The position numbers were made by a program, and so were the translations under genes. This document shows positions 49,453 through 57,694 of a stretch of 64,000 nucleotides of DNA, piece by piece (the first letter of the stretch is position 1; the number at the start of each line of letters is the position of its first letter). This DNA comes from Acidobacteriota bacterium (GTDB lineage Bacteria; Acidobacteriota; Vicinamibacteria; Vicinamibacterales; Fen-181). Below the pieces are notes generated by a model that had not been told where the DNA came from, ran no database searches, and worked only from the letters and a program-made list of their open reading frames with translations. Location of the stretch: positions 35,703 to 99,702 of the forward strand of contig PMZR01000043.1 in NCBI GenBank assembly GCA_003170135.1, written 5' to 3'.

Positions 49453-49540
49453 CGTGCGACGTGCGAGGTGCGCGTGCAGCGCGCGGTCCCGTGCGGGTGC
49501 GACGTGCGAAGTGCGAAGTGCGGAGTGCAGTGTGGACGGT
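49453..49540. repeat. GTGC-type 7-bp tandem repeat in the leader of the namZ-like gene
   Basis: Units such as GACGTGC, GACGTGC, GAGGTGC ... GACGTGC, GAAGTGC, GAAGTGC, GGAGTGC on the plus strand, ending 18 bases before the ATG of the next gene. Same unit as at 46186 and 51296. Confidence 0.85.
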
Positions 49541-49557
49541 AGGAGATAGGCAACTGA

Positions 49558-50720
49558 TGGCGGTCATCCTCGGATCCGATCGGCTGCTCGACTCCGGCCT
49601 GCTCGAAGGCCGCCGCGTCGGCCTGGTCTCCAACCCCGCGTCGGTGGACGCTCACCTGCAGCACACCGCCGACCGGCTGGCCGCGCGAGACGAGGTGACG
49701 CTCGCCGCGCTGTTCGGCCCGCAGCACGGCTTCAACGCCGACGTGCAGGACAACATGATCGAGACGGGCCACGCGCGCGACGTGCGGCGCCGCGTCCCGA
49801 TCTACTCGCTCTACAGCGAGACGCGCGAGCCGTCTGCCGACATGCTGGCGGGCCTCGACGATCTCGTCATCGATCTCCAGGACGCCGGCGCGCGCATTTA
49901 CACGTTCATCTACACGATGGCCAACTGCCTGCGCGCCGCCGCCCGGCACGGCGTGCACGTCATCGTCTGCGATCGCCCGAACCCGATCGGCGGCGTCGCG
50001 GTCGAAGGGCCGATGCTGCAGCCGGGCTACGAGTCGTTCGTCGGGCAGTTCCCGATCCCGATGCGACACGCCTTGACGATGGGCGAGCTGGCGCGGCTGT
50101 TCAACGAGCACTTCGGCATCGGCGCGAAGCTGACGATCGTGGAAATGCGGGGCTGGCAGCGGGGAATGTACTGGAACGACACCGGCCTGGCGTTTGTGAT
50201 GCCGTCGCCGAACATGCCCACGCTCGACACCGCGATTGTCTATCCGGGCATGGTGCTGTTCGAGGGAACGAACCTGTCCGAGGGACGCGGCACGACGCGG
50301 CCGTTCGAGATTTCAGGGGCGCCCTGGATCGACGCGCACACGCTGGCGGAGCGAATGAACGCGGCGGCCTTGCCCGGCGCCTGGTTCAGGCCGGTGGGCT
50401 TCGAACCGACGTTCCAGAAACACGCGCGGCAGGCGTGCGGCGGGTGCCAGATTCACGTCACCGATCGCGACGCGTACCGGTCCGGGCTCGCCGGCGTCAC
50501 GCTCATGGCCGAGTACCGGCGGCTCGATCCCGCGCGCTTCGCATGGCGGCAACCGCCGTACGAGTACGAACTGACCAGGATGCCGATCGACATCCTGGCC
50601 GGATCGGACGTGCTGCGCCGGCAGATCGAAACCGACGTGCCGGCACGCGACATCGCCGCGAGCTGGGACGACGACATCGCCAGGTTCCTGCGCGTCCGCG
50701 AGAACTTCCTGCTGTACTGA
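49558..50720 (+). CDS. DUF1343 / NamZ-type exo-beta-N-acetylmuramidase
   Basis: A 387-residue protein from the ATG at 49558 (MAVILGSDRLLDSGLLEGRR). Family marks: GLVSNPASVD, ALFGPQHGFNADVQD, 'LDDLVIDLQDAGARIYTFIY', 'VIVCDRPNPIGG', 'MPSPNMPTLDTAIVYPGMVL', then 'FEGTNLSEGRGTTRPFE'. NamZ removes terminal MurNAc in peptidoglycan recycling. No signal peptide is obvious at this start, though many members are exported. Confidence 0.8.
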
Positions 50721-50780
50721 AACTCGCGCCCGACCCGCCCCACCTGCCCTGCCTGCCCGACCGGCCCCCTGCTCTTCCCG

Positions 50781-51278
50781 TCAGGGCCGGGACGTCTCCG
50801 GCACCAGGACTTTGTCCCCCTCGATGGCCACCAGGATCTGGCCCGCATGTTTGTGCGCGTGCTGCGCGTAGATCTCGAGCCAGGTCTCGACGTTGTAGCG
50901 CCCCATCTCGCTGTGCACGCCCTCGCGCCGCCACTCCTCGGGCGACAGTCCGTCGAGGAGCTCCGCGGTTGAGTCGCGCGCGGCCTTGAACGCCTCGAGC
51001 GACTTCGCAATCGGCCGATCGTAGTGGAGGCGGCGCGCGAACGCGTCCTGGTCGTACCCGGCAATCGCCGGCCGATCCTGCGCCAGCAGCAGCCGGACGC
51101 GGATGGCGGCGGTCATCTCGCTGTCGGCGAGGTGGTGCACGATTTCGCGCCCCGACCACTTCCCCGGCGCCGGCCGGCGGTCCAGTTCCTCGTCCGAGGC
51201 ACCCGTCACCGCCTCGGCCACGACCGCATAGCCTTGCTTGTACTTCTCGATCAATTCGCGGCGTCTGTTGTCGTCCAT
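50781..51278 (-). CDS. DinB-family protein
   Basis: A 165-residue four-helix protein. The DinB/YfiT metal pattern is seen: 'GKWSGREIVHHLADSEMTAA' with a His at ~49, and YAQHAHKHAGQILV with two further His (~143-147). These proteins bind a divalent metal and often act in thiol-dependent transfer reactions; substrate unknown. The gene is on its own strand and its leader abuts a repeat array. Confidence 0.8.
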   Translation of the reverse strand: MDDNRRRELIEKYKQGYAVVAEAVTGASDEELDRRPAPGKWSGREIVHHLADSEMTAAIRVRLLLAQDRPAIAGYDQDAFARRLHYDRPIAKSLEAFKAARDSTAELLDGLSPEEWRREGVHSEMGRYNVETWLEIYAQHAHKHAGQILVAIEGDKVLVPETSRP

Positions 51279-51295
51279 GGGGGCATCTCCTCAAA

Positions 51296-51480
51296 GGTGC
51301 GGGGTGCGGAGTGCAAAGTGCGTAGTGCTCGGTGCTGCGTGCTGTGTGCTTGTGCTTGGTGCTTGTGCTTGGTGCTCGGGCTTGGTGCTTGTGCTACGTG
51401 CCTGGTGCCAGTGCCTTGTGTCGGGCCAACGGCCAACGGCCAACGACTAACGACCAACAACCAACGACCCCGACCAACGA
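51296..51480. repeat. Two fused 7-bp repeat arrays: GTGC type then CCAACG type
   Basis: From 51296 about 16 units of NNNGTGC (many with GTGC-TTG), then at about 51420 the array switches to GCCAACG/ACCAACG units (eight or so) up to 51480. It fills the gap between the DinB and LOG genes, both on the minus strand. Confidence 0.85.
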
Positions 51481-51490
51481 CCACGGCGGA

Positions 51491-52351
51491 TCATCCGCGC
51501 GTCCTCGCGAGCCCAGGCGCCTGCCCTTCCTGCGCGCTCGCCGGTTCGAGATGGTGCTCCACCAGGTGCGTCTTCAAGTACTCGAACGCGTCCCCGGGCG
51601 TGTCCGCGAAGCGGAACAGCGCGAGGTCCGATTCCGCGATCGCCCCCCATTCGGCCATCGGACGCAGGTTCAGCACCTGGTCCCAGTACTCGCGGCCATA
51701 CATCAGCACGCCGATCTGCTTCGACAGCTTCTCGGTCTGCGCCAGCGTGAGAATCTCGAACATCTCGTCGAGGGTGCCGAAGCCGCCGGGAAACACCACC
51801 AGCGCCTTCGCCGTGTAGGCAAACCAGAACTTGCGCATGAAGAAATAGTGAAACTCGAAATGCAGGCCGGGGCTGACGTACGGATTGACGCCCTGCTCGA
51901 AGGGCAGGCGGATGTTGAGGCCGATCGTCTTGCCGCCCGCCTCGCGCGCGCCGCGGTTGGCGGCCTCCATGATGCCGGGACCGCCGCCCGAACACACCAC
52001 GAACCGCTCGTGCTCGGCGCCGAGCGTCAGGCTCCACCGCGTGAGCATGCCGGCCAGCTGTCTCGCATCCTCGTAGTAGCGCGCCCAGTCCACCGCGCGC
52101 CGGCTGCGCGCGATCGCCGCTTCCTCCTCCGCCGTCCCGTGCGAATGCTGCTTCAACGTCTCGGCCAGCGCCCGCCGCGCCCAATCGCGGCTGTGCATGC
52201 GGGCGGACCCGAAGAAGACGACGGTATCCTGGATGTTGTGCTGGCGGAAACGCCGGAGCGGTTCGAGATACTCGGACAGGATGCGGACCGGGCGCCCTTC
52301 CTCGCTCTCGAGGAAGTCGCGCATCAGGTACGCCAACGGCTGATTGTCCAT
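51491..52351 (-). CDS. LOG-family phosphoribohydrolase
   Basis: A 286-residue protein with the LOG/TIGR00730 motifs GGGPGIMEAANRGAREAGG (~residues 145-163) and PGGFGTLDEMFEILT (~215-230). LOG enzymes cleave nucleoside 5'-monophosphates to the base and ribose phosphate (cytokinin-activating type or pyrimidine/purine nucleosidase). The preceding N-terminus (residues 1-90) is longer than in minimal LOG proteins. Confidence 0.87.
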   Translation of the reverse strand: MDNQPLAYLMRDFLESEEGRPVRILSEYLEPLRRFRQHNIQDTVVFFGSARMHSRDWARRALAETLKQHSHGTAEEEAAIARSRRAVDWARYYEDARQLAGMLTRWSLTLGAEHERFVVCSGGGPGIMEAANRGAREAGGKTIGLNIRLPFEQGVNPYVSPGLHFEFHYFFMRKFWFAYTAKALVVFPGGFGTLDEMFEILTLAQTEKLSKQIGVLMYGREYWDQVLNLRPMAEWGAIAESDLALFRFADTPGDAFEYLKTHLVEHHLEPASAQEGQAPGLARTRG

Positions 52352-52378
52352 ATGCTTCTGACTGTAGCACCTTCCCTG

Positions 52379-53740
52379 CTAACTCCTGACGTGCGGCTTC
52401 TCGAGCGCGCATCCCGCGCGCTTGTCGGCACGCAGCAGCAGGAACGCAAAGATCAGGCCGGCAACGCCGAGCATCGAGAACATCACCTGGCTCGCCGTGT
52501 AGCCCTTCGTCGCATCGATGAGACGCCCGGCCGCCCAGGGAAACGTCATAAGCCCGACGTTCTGAATCGCGGTAATCAGCCCGAACGCGGTGCCCACGCG
52601 ATTCTCCTCGACGACCAGCGGCACCGACGGCCACAGCGCCGCCGGCACCAGCACGAAGGCCGCGCCGAGGACGATCATGCTCGGGATCGGGTTCCAGTGC
52701 GTGACGCCCATCAGGAGATGCGCGGGAATCATCAGCAGCGAGCCGAACACCATGAGCGTCGCGCGCCGGCCAATGCGATCCACCAGGCCGCCCGCGAACG
52801 GCGCGCACACCATCGACGCAAAGATGATGATGCTCGTCATCCCGCCGGCGGTGCTGAACATGTGCAGGAAGCTGGCGAACGCCTCGTACAGGAACCCGCC
52901 CTCACTGCCGCTGGTGGTCGGGATGCCCCACTTGGTGTGAAACAGATCGGGCGCGAGCGCGGTGAACGGGAAGATCGCGCTGTAGAAGGTGACGCACAGC
53001 AAGGCGACGTACCAGAACTGCGCGCCGAACTTCGCGATGTCACCGAAGACGATCTTGTCGCCCGCGCCGGGCCGCGGCAGATCGAGCGCCCGTTCGCCAA
53101 CCCGGTCCATGGCGTTGTAGACGAGATTGCACAGCAGCGAGAACCCGCAGAGCAACGCCGCCGCCCAGAGCGCGGACCGGAACCCGCCGAAGTGCGACGC
53201 GATGACCTGCTCCGTGTTGAAGGTGAACAGCGTCCCGAGCCGGCTGATGGTGAGGCTGATGCCGAACGCGAGCGCGAGTTCCTTCCCCTTGAACCAGCGC
53301 GAAATGATGGCGCTCTGCGCCACGACCAGCGACTCGGAGCCGGCGCCGAAGACGAAGCGGCCCGCAAAGAGCATCCACGTGCTGGTGGCCATGGCCACGA
53401 TGACGGCGCCCGCCGTCACCAGCGCCGAGAACAGCAGGCTGGCCTTGCGCGGTCCCAGCCGGTCGATGAGCATGCCGCCGAAGAACACGATGAAGATGGC
53501 CGCGAGCGAGTAGGCCGAGTACAGCATCCCGATGGTCTGCCGCTCGAGGTGCAGCGCTTCCATCAGCGTGATCTCGAGCGCGGAGATGCTGTCGTAGGCG
53601 AAGTAGCTCCCGAAGGTCAGCAGGCAGATGAACAGCAGGATGCTGAAGCGATAGCGGAGCGTGGCTGGATGAAAGGCGCCACGCTGTTGCGACGCGGCGA
53701 CCGTTGACGCCGCCCGCCCGTCCCTGTTGACGTCGGTCAT
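52379..53740 (-). CDS. MFS transporter
   Basis: A 453-residue protein from the ATG at 53740, with GGGAGG upstream; 12 membrane helices by eye (FSILLFICLLTFGSYFAYD is the first). Marks include 'GMLIDRLGPRKASLLFSALV' between helices 2 and 3 and 'GGLVDRIGRRATLMVFGSLL' in the second half, the usual MFS signature loops. Substrate unknown. Confidence 0.85.
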   Translation of the reverse strand: MTDVNRDGRAASTVAASQQRGAFHPATLRYRFSILLFICLLTFGSYFAYDSISALEITLMEALHLERQTIGMLYSAYSLAAIFIVFFGGMLIDRLGPRKASLLFSALVTAGAVIVAMATSTWMLFAGRFVFGAGSESLVVAQSAIISRWFKGKELALAFGISLTISRLGTLFTFNTEQVIASHFGGFRSALWAAALLCGFSLLCNLVYNAMDRVGERALDLPRPGAGDKIVFGDIAKFGAQFWYVALLCVTFYSAIFPFTALAPDLFHTKWGIPTTSGSEGGFLYEAFASFLHMFSTAGGMTSIIIFASMVCAPFAGGLVDRIGRRATLMVFGSLLMIPAHLLMGVTHWNPIPSMIVLGAAFVLVPAALWPSVPLVVEENRVGTAFGLITAIQNVGLMTFPWAAGRLIDATKGYTASQVMFSMLGVAGLIFAFLLLRADKRAGCALEKPHVRS

Positions 53741-53840
53741 GTGGCCTCCCGGAATGCTGACTGCATGATAGCCGATAGCCGACAATCGTTCGGTTAATCC
53801 CGCAACCGGCCGGAGTCGTCCCGCCAGGTGCCGGATGCCA

Positions 53841-54935
53841 CTACGGCTTGATCCCCCGCTCCGCGAACTCGGTCACGATACGCCATCGCAGCTCGCGCGC
53901 GACGGCGTACTGCCGGAGCGGCAGCGTCTTGAAGCGGACGCGCAGCGTGGCGGTCGTTTCGCCCAGGGTCTCCAGGCCGAGGACTTCGAGCGGCGACAGG
54001 ATCATCGCCCCACAGGCCGGGTCGGCCTGCATCCGCGCGCCGATCTCGGCGAGCGCCTGCGCGACGCGCGGGAAGTTCTCGCCAAGCGGCAGCGTGAGAT
54101 CGACGACGGCGAAGGCGAAGTCCTTCGAGAGGTTCGCCAGCGTCGCGATCGTGCCGTTGGGGAACACGTGCACGGCGCCGTCCCCATCGCGAAGCACCAT
54201 CGTCCGCAGGTTGATCTGCTCGACCAGGCCGGTGACGTTCTGGATCTGCGCGAGGTCGCCGACGCGCACCTGGTCCTCGAGGATGAGGAAGAAGCCGGAG
54301 ATGACGTCGCGCACCAGGTTCTGCGCGCCGAAGCCGATGGCGAGGCCCGCGATGCCCGCGCCCGTCAGGATTGGCAGGACGTTGATGCTCAGTTCCGACA
54401 GCACCGTCAGGCCGGCGCCGAACGCGACGGCGACCGAGACGAGGCTGGCGAGCGTGCCGCTCAACGTCCTGGCGCGGCGGCGCCGCTCCTGGCCCACGGG
54501 GCCGACGGCGTCACTGGTCAGGTGATACTCGAAGTACTCGATCCAGAGATGGATCGCGCGAATCGTGATGTAGGCGGCGACGATGATGAGCGCGATGTGC
54601 ACGCCGGCGCCAAGGAGCCACTGGAGGATGTGACGCGGCTCCCATGCCCAGTCGGCCAGCCTGGTCTTGAGCTGCGGGAACGCAAGCGGCAGACCCAGGG
54701 CCACGCTCACCAGCGCGGCCGTGCCGTAGGCCAGCAACTTCACGCCGCGGAGCAGCTGGCGCGCGCGCACCTGGACCGCGTCGCGGACCTCGGGCTCGCA
54801 AACGTCGCGGGCGACCAGCGACGCCCGCAGCACGCGCCGGCCCGCCCAGGCGACGAGCGTTGCCAGGACGAACAGGCCGACGACCGCGGCGATGATGGCG
54901 GCGGCCGGCAGATCGGAGAAGGTTTCGGACACCAA
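53841..54935 (-). CDS. MscS-type mechanosensitive channel
   Basis: A 364-residue protein with three N-terminal membrane regions and the MscS core: 'VLPILTGAGIAGLAIGFGAQNLVRDVISGFFLI' pore helix, then the beta domain 'VGDLAQIQNVTGLVEQINLRTMVLRDGDGAVHVFPNG' and an alpha/beta C-terminus. The Gly/Ala pore packing is clear. It releases solutes on osmotic downshock. It is divergent from the O-methyltransferase gene. Confidence 0.88.
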   Translation of the reverse strand: MVSETFSDLPAAAIIAAVVGLFVLATLVAWAGRRVLRASLVARDVCEPEVRDAVQVRARQLLRGVKLLAYGTAALVSVALGLPLAFPQLKTRLADWAWEPRHILQWLLGAGVHIALIIVAAYITIRAIHLWIEYFEYHLTSDAVGPVGQERRRRARTLSGTLASLVSVAVAFGAGLTVLSELSINVLPILTGAGIAGLAIGFGAQNLVRDVISGFFLILEDQVRVGDLAQIQNVTGLVEQINLRTMVLRDGDGAVHVFPNGTIATLANLSKDFAFAVVDLTLPLGENFPRVAQALAEIGARMQADPACGAMILSPLEVLGLETLGETTATLRVRFKTLPLRQYAVARELRWRIVTEFAERGIKP

Positions 54936-54978
54936 TTCCTCGGATTGACGAGATCTCAGCTTACAATTTCAGGTTGTC

Positions 54979-55629
54979 ATGAGCCAAATTCTTCCGGAGG
55001 CGATCGAGCGATACCTGGCCGGCGTCAACCGGCGCCGCGACCCGGTGCTCGACGCGATCGCGGCGGAGGGCCATCGGCGCGACCTGCCGATCGTGCATCC
55101 CGAAACCGGCGCGCTGCTGCAGGTGCTGGTGACGGCGCTGGGCGCGCGGCGGGTGCTCGAGATCGGCACCGCCATCGGCTATTCCGCCGTCTGGATGGCG
55201 CGCGCGCTGCCGCCCGACGGCCTGCTGCTGACGTTCGAGCGCGAACCCGACCGCGCGGCGGAGGCGCGTGTGAACTTCGCGCGCGCCGGGGTGGCGGACG
55301 TCGCGAACGTCATGGTGGGCGACGCCGCCCGGCTCGTGTGGAAGGTAAGTGGACCGTTCGATCTCATCTTCCAGGATGGCGACAAGCTGTTGTACGAACC
55401 GCTGCTCGATCGGCTGCTCGCGCTGCTGCGACCCGGCGGGCTGCTCGTCGCCGACAACGCGTTGTGGCGCGGCGAGGTGGTGGCCGGCTACGTCGAGCGC
55501 CCGCACTATCCGCGCGAGCAAACCGAGGCGCTGGTCGCATACAATCAGCGCCTGGCGACCGACGCCCGCGTGCTGAGCCTCGTGCTGCCGCTGGGCGACG
55601 GCGTCTCGCTCGCGGTCCGGCGCCCCTGA
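54979..55629 (+). CDS. SAM-dependent O-methyltransferase (family 3)
   Basis: A 216-residue protein with the class I methyltransferase fold: VLEIGTAIGYSAVWMARALP (AdoMet site, ~residue 52), 'GLLLTFEREPDRAAEARVNF', 'PFDLIFQDGDKLLY' and 'LLVADNALWRG'. The pattern is that of the catechol/caffeoyl-CoA type O-methyltransferase (CmdA/YrrM family). Substrate unknown. Confidence 0.87.
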   Translation: MSQILPEAIERYLAGVNRRRDPVLDAIAAEGHRRDLPIVHPETGALLQVLVTALGARRVLEIGTAIGYSAVWMARALPPDGLLLTFEREPDRAAEARVNFARAGVADVANVMVGDAARLVWKVSGPFDLIFQDGDKLLYEPLLDRLLALLRPGGLLVADNALWRGEVVAGYVERPHYPREQTEALVAYNQRLATDARVLSLVLPLGDGVSLAVRRP

Positions 55630-55669
55630 ACCCCGCGCGAATGGCAAGAACTGCGATCTTGGCACGCAA

Positions 55670-55690
55670 TAATGGGGTCAGACCCCATTA
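55670..55690. repeat. REP-like palindrome
   Basis: A near-perfect palindrome with 10-base arms TAATGGGGTC and GACCCCATTA around a single A. Sequences with a TGGGGTC...GACCCCA core are found as dispersed intergenic palindromes in many genomes. It lies just upstream of a small gene. Confidence 0.7.
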
Positions 55691-55703
55691 CGAAAACGTA
55701 AGG

Positions 55704-55919
55704 ATGGCGCAACCTGTGTCAGGACAAGAAGTTCGAGCGGAAAAAGTGGCGGATTGGCTGAAAACGGCCGTCGCCGATGCGGAACGGCGAGGCCTGGTGG
55801 ACCTCAGGCCCCTGCTCGAAAATCTCGCGCAGGCTATGGCTTCTTTGCGTTCCGCCGACTGGAACGACGATGCCGCCGGCGGATCGGAAGATGAGACTGA
55901 TCTGAGAAAAGGTGCCTGA
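55704..55919 (+). CDS. Small acidic hypothetical protein
   Basis: A 71-residue helical protein from the ATG at 55704 (or the GTG at 55716), with 'VADWLKTAVADAERRGLVDL' and 'PLLENLAQAMASLRSADWND'. It ends over the amidase's possible GTG start. No family recognised; could be a partner of the amidase. Confidence 0.5.
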   Translation: MAQPVSGQEVRAEKVADWLKTAVADAERRGLVDLRPLLENLAQAMASLRSADWNDDAAGGSEDETDLRKGA

Positions 55920-55938
55920 CCGGTACGCAGATTTGTGT

Positions 55939-57303
55939 ATGACGAACATGCTGTCCATCGCGCGGCTTGCGGCCCAGGTCGCGGCCAGGCAACTGACCGT
56001 CGAGCACCTCGTCGGTGACGCGCTCGCCCGGATCGAGCCGGCCAACCGGGCGATCAACGCTTTCATCACCGTGCTCGGCGACCGCGCTCTTGCCGACGCG
56101 CGGCGCCTCGACGCCGATCTCGCTCGAGGCCGTTACCTCGGACCGCTGCACGGCATGCCGATCTCGGTCAAGGACCTGGTGGACGTCGAAGGCGTCCCGA
56201 CGACAGCCGCCTCGCGCGTGCGCCGCGATCACGTCGCCCGCCATGACGCGACGGCCATCGCGCGACTGCGCGCGGCCGGCGCGGTCATCATCGGCAAGAC
56301 CAACCTGCACGAATTCGCCTACGGCACCACGAGCGAGGACTCGGCCTACGGTCCCGTCCGCCACCCCCTGGATTTCACGCGATCGGCCGGCGGATCAAGC
56401 GGGGGATCCGCAGCGTCGATCGCCGCCGGCCTGTGCGCCGGGTCGGTCGGTACCGACACCGGCGGTTCGATCCGCATCCCGTCGGCCGCGTGCGGCACCG
56501 TCGGATTGAAGCCGACCTACGGGGAAATCCCGTGTGACGGCATCGTGCCGCTCAGCCGCTCGCTCGATCACGCCGGCCCGATGGCGGCGGATGTGGCAAG
56601 CGCGTGGCTCCTCTATCAGGCGATGACGGGTGCGCCAGGCTCGCTCGCGTCGCTGCCAGACCCGGCCGGTCCCGGACCCGGTGCGCGCGGAATTCGTCTC
56701 GGCATCCCCCGCCGGTACTTCCTCGATCTCCTGGACGAGGAGGTGCGCGCCCGATTCGAAGAGGCGATCGACCGGTTGCGCCAGGCGGGTGCGAGCGTGA
56801 CCGACGTGGACGTGCCTCACGTGGATCTGAGCGGCACGATCTATCTTCACATCCAGCTGCCCGAGTCGTCTGCCTATCACGCGACGATGCTCGAGCGCGC
56901 ACCGGAGCTCTACACGCTGCCGGTTCGCCTCCGGCTCGAGATGGGCCGCTACGTGCTGGCCGAGGACTACGCACGCGCGCAGCAGGGCCGCGAGTTGCTG
57001 CAGCGGGAAGTGGACGCCACCCTCGAGAACGTGGATGCCCTGGCGCTGCCCACGCTCCCCATTCCGGCGCCACTGCTGGGCCAGGCGACGGCGCGCGTAG
57101 GACCCGCGGAGATGCCGGTGCGAGCCCTCATGCTGCGGCTGACGCAGAGCTTCAACCTGACGGGCCACCCGGCCATTTCGTTGCCGTCGGGCCGCACGGC
57201 CGGCGGACTCCCAACGGCCCTGCAGCTGGTCGGTCGCCGCCACCAGACGTCGGATTTGTTGCGACTCGCCCTGCGCGTGGAGACGACCCTGCCGCCGGTC
57301 TGA
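55939..57303 (+). CDS. Amidase-signature family enzyme
   Basis: A 454-residue protein from the ATG at 55939 (a GTG at 55912 would add nine residues). The amidase signature is complete: catalytic Lys in GMPISVKDLVD (~residue 80), Ser in SAGGSSGGSAASIAAGLC and the cis-Ser in GTDTGGSIRIPSAACG. Nearest relatives include GatA-type and other amide hydrolases; there is no gatB or gatC beside it, so a stand-alone amidase is more likely. Confidence 0.85.
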   Translation: MTNMLSIARLAAQVAARQLTVEHLVGDALARIEPANRAINAFITVLGDRALADARRLDADLARGRYLGPLHGMPISVKDLVDVEGVPTTAASRVRRDHVARHDATAIARLRAAGAVIIGKTNLHEFAYGTTSEDSAYGPVRHPLDFTRSAGGSSGGSAASIAAGLCAGSVGTDTGGSIRIPSAACGTVGLKPTYGEIPCDGIVPLSRSLDHAGPMAADVASAWLLYQAMTGAPGSLASLPDPAGPGPGARGIRLGIPRRYFLDLLDEEVRARFEEAIDRLRQAGASVTDVDVPHVDLSGTIYLHIQLPESSAYHATMLERAPELYTLPVRLRLEMGRYVLAEDYARAQQGRELLQREVDATLENVDALALPTLPIPAPLLGQATARVGPAEMPVRALMLRLTQSFNLTGHPAISLPSGRTAGGLPTALQLVGRRHQTSDLLRLALRVETTLPPV

Positions 57304-57310
57304 CGCTCTC

Positions 57311-57514
57311 TCAGAGGTACTTCAGCAGGCCGCTGAACGCCTGATAGAGGACCGAGGCCAGCTCGCGCACGAACGGCGTCACCTGACCCTCGTTGACCGC
57401 GTCGGCGACCGTCACCGGGTCGGTGAGCAGCAGCCAGATGACGGCGCTGGCGAGCACCGCCGACATGATGGCAACGACGCCGAAGAGGCTGAGGCTGACG
57501 CGTGCCAGCTGCAT
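57311..57514 (-). CDS. Small membrane protein
   Basis: A 67-residue protein with one membrane helix (LFGVVAIMSAVLASAVIWLL) near the start and an amphipathic end (FVRELASVLYQAFSGLLKYL). It lies between the amidase and the M16 pair on the opposite strand. No family recognised. Confidence 0.5.
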   Translation of the reverse strand: MQLARVSLSLFGVVAIMSAVLASAVIWLLLTDPVTVADAVNEGQVTPFVRELASVLYQAFSGLLKYL

Positions 57515-57694
57515 AGCGCGGCCTAGTGTAACACCACCATGAATGGTTGGACGCCACCCTGCTCAGTTCGGTTGGGCCCCGGACGATCTCCCGCCACGGT
57601 TATAAACGAGCCGCCGCCGTCGATGGTTCGGTTTGACGCCACGATCTGATACTACGGGAATCGGCGGCAGATGGTTGCGAAGACCGGGGCCGGT

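Noticed and set aside
47090..49633. 847-codon minus-strand frame over the permease
   Set aside because: The plus frame has helices and soluble domain as expected; the minus frame is Arg/His/Asp-rich and lacks any family feature.
51296..51480. CRISPR-like array
   Set aside because: Units are 7 bases with no spacers; no cas genes in the window.
51332..53707. 791-codon plus-strand frame
   Set aside because: It starts inside the 7-bp repeats and runs antisense to LOG and MFS genes that have clear motifs.
54941..54978. TTGACG...TACAAT as a promoter for the O-methyltransferase
   Set aside because: Spacing between the two boxes is only about 11 bases, too short for a sigma-70 promoter.
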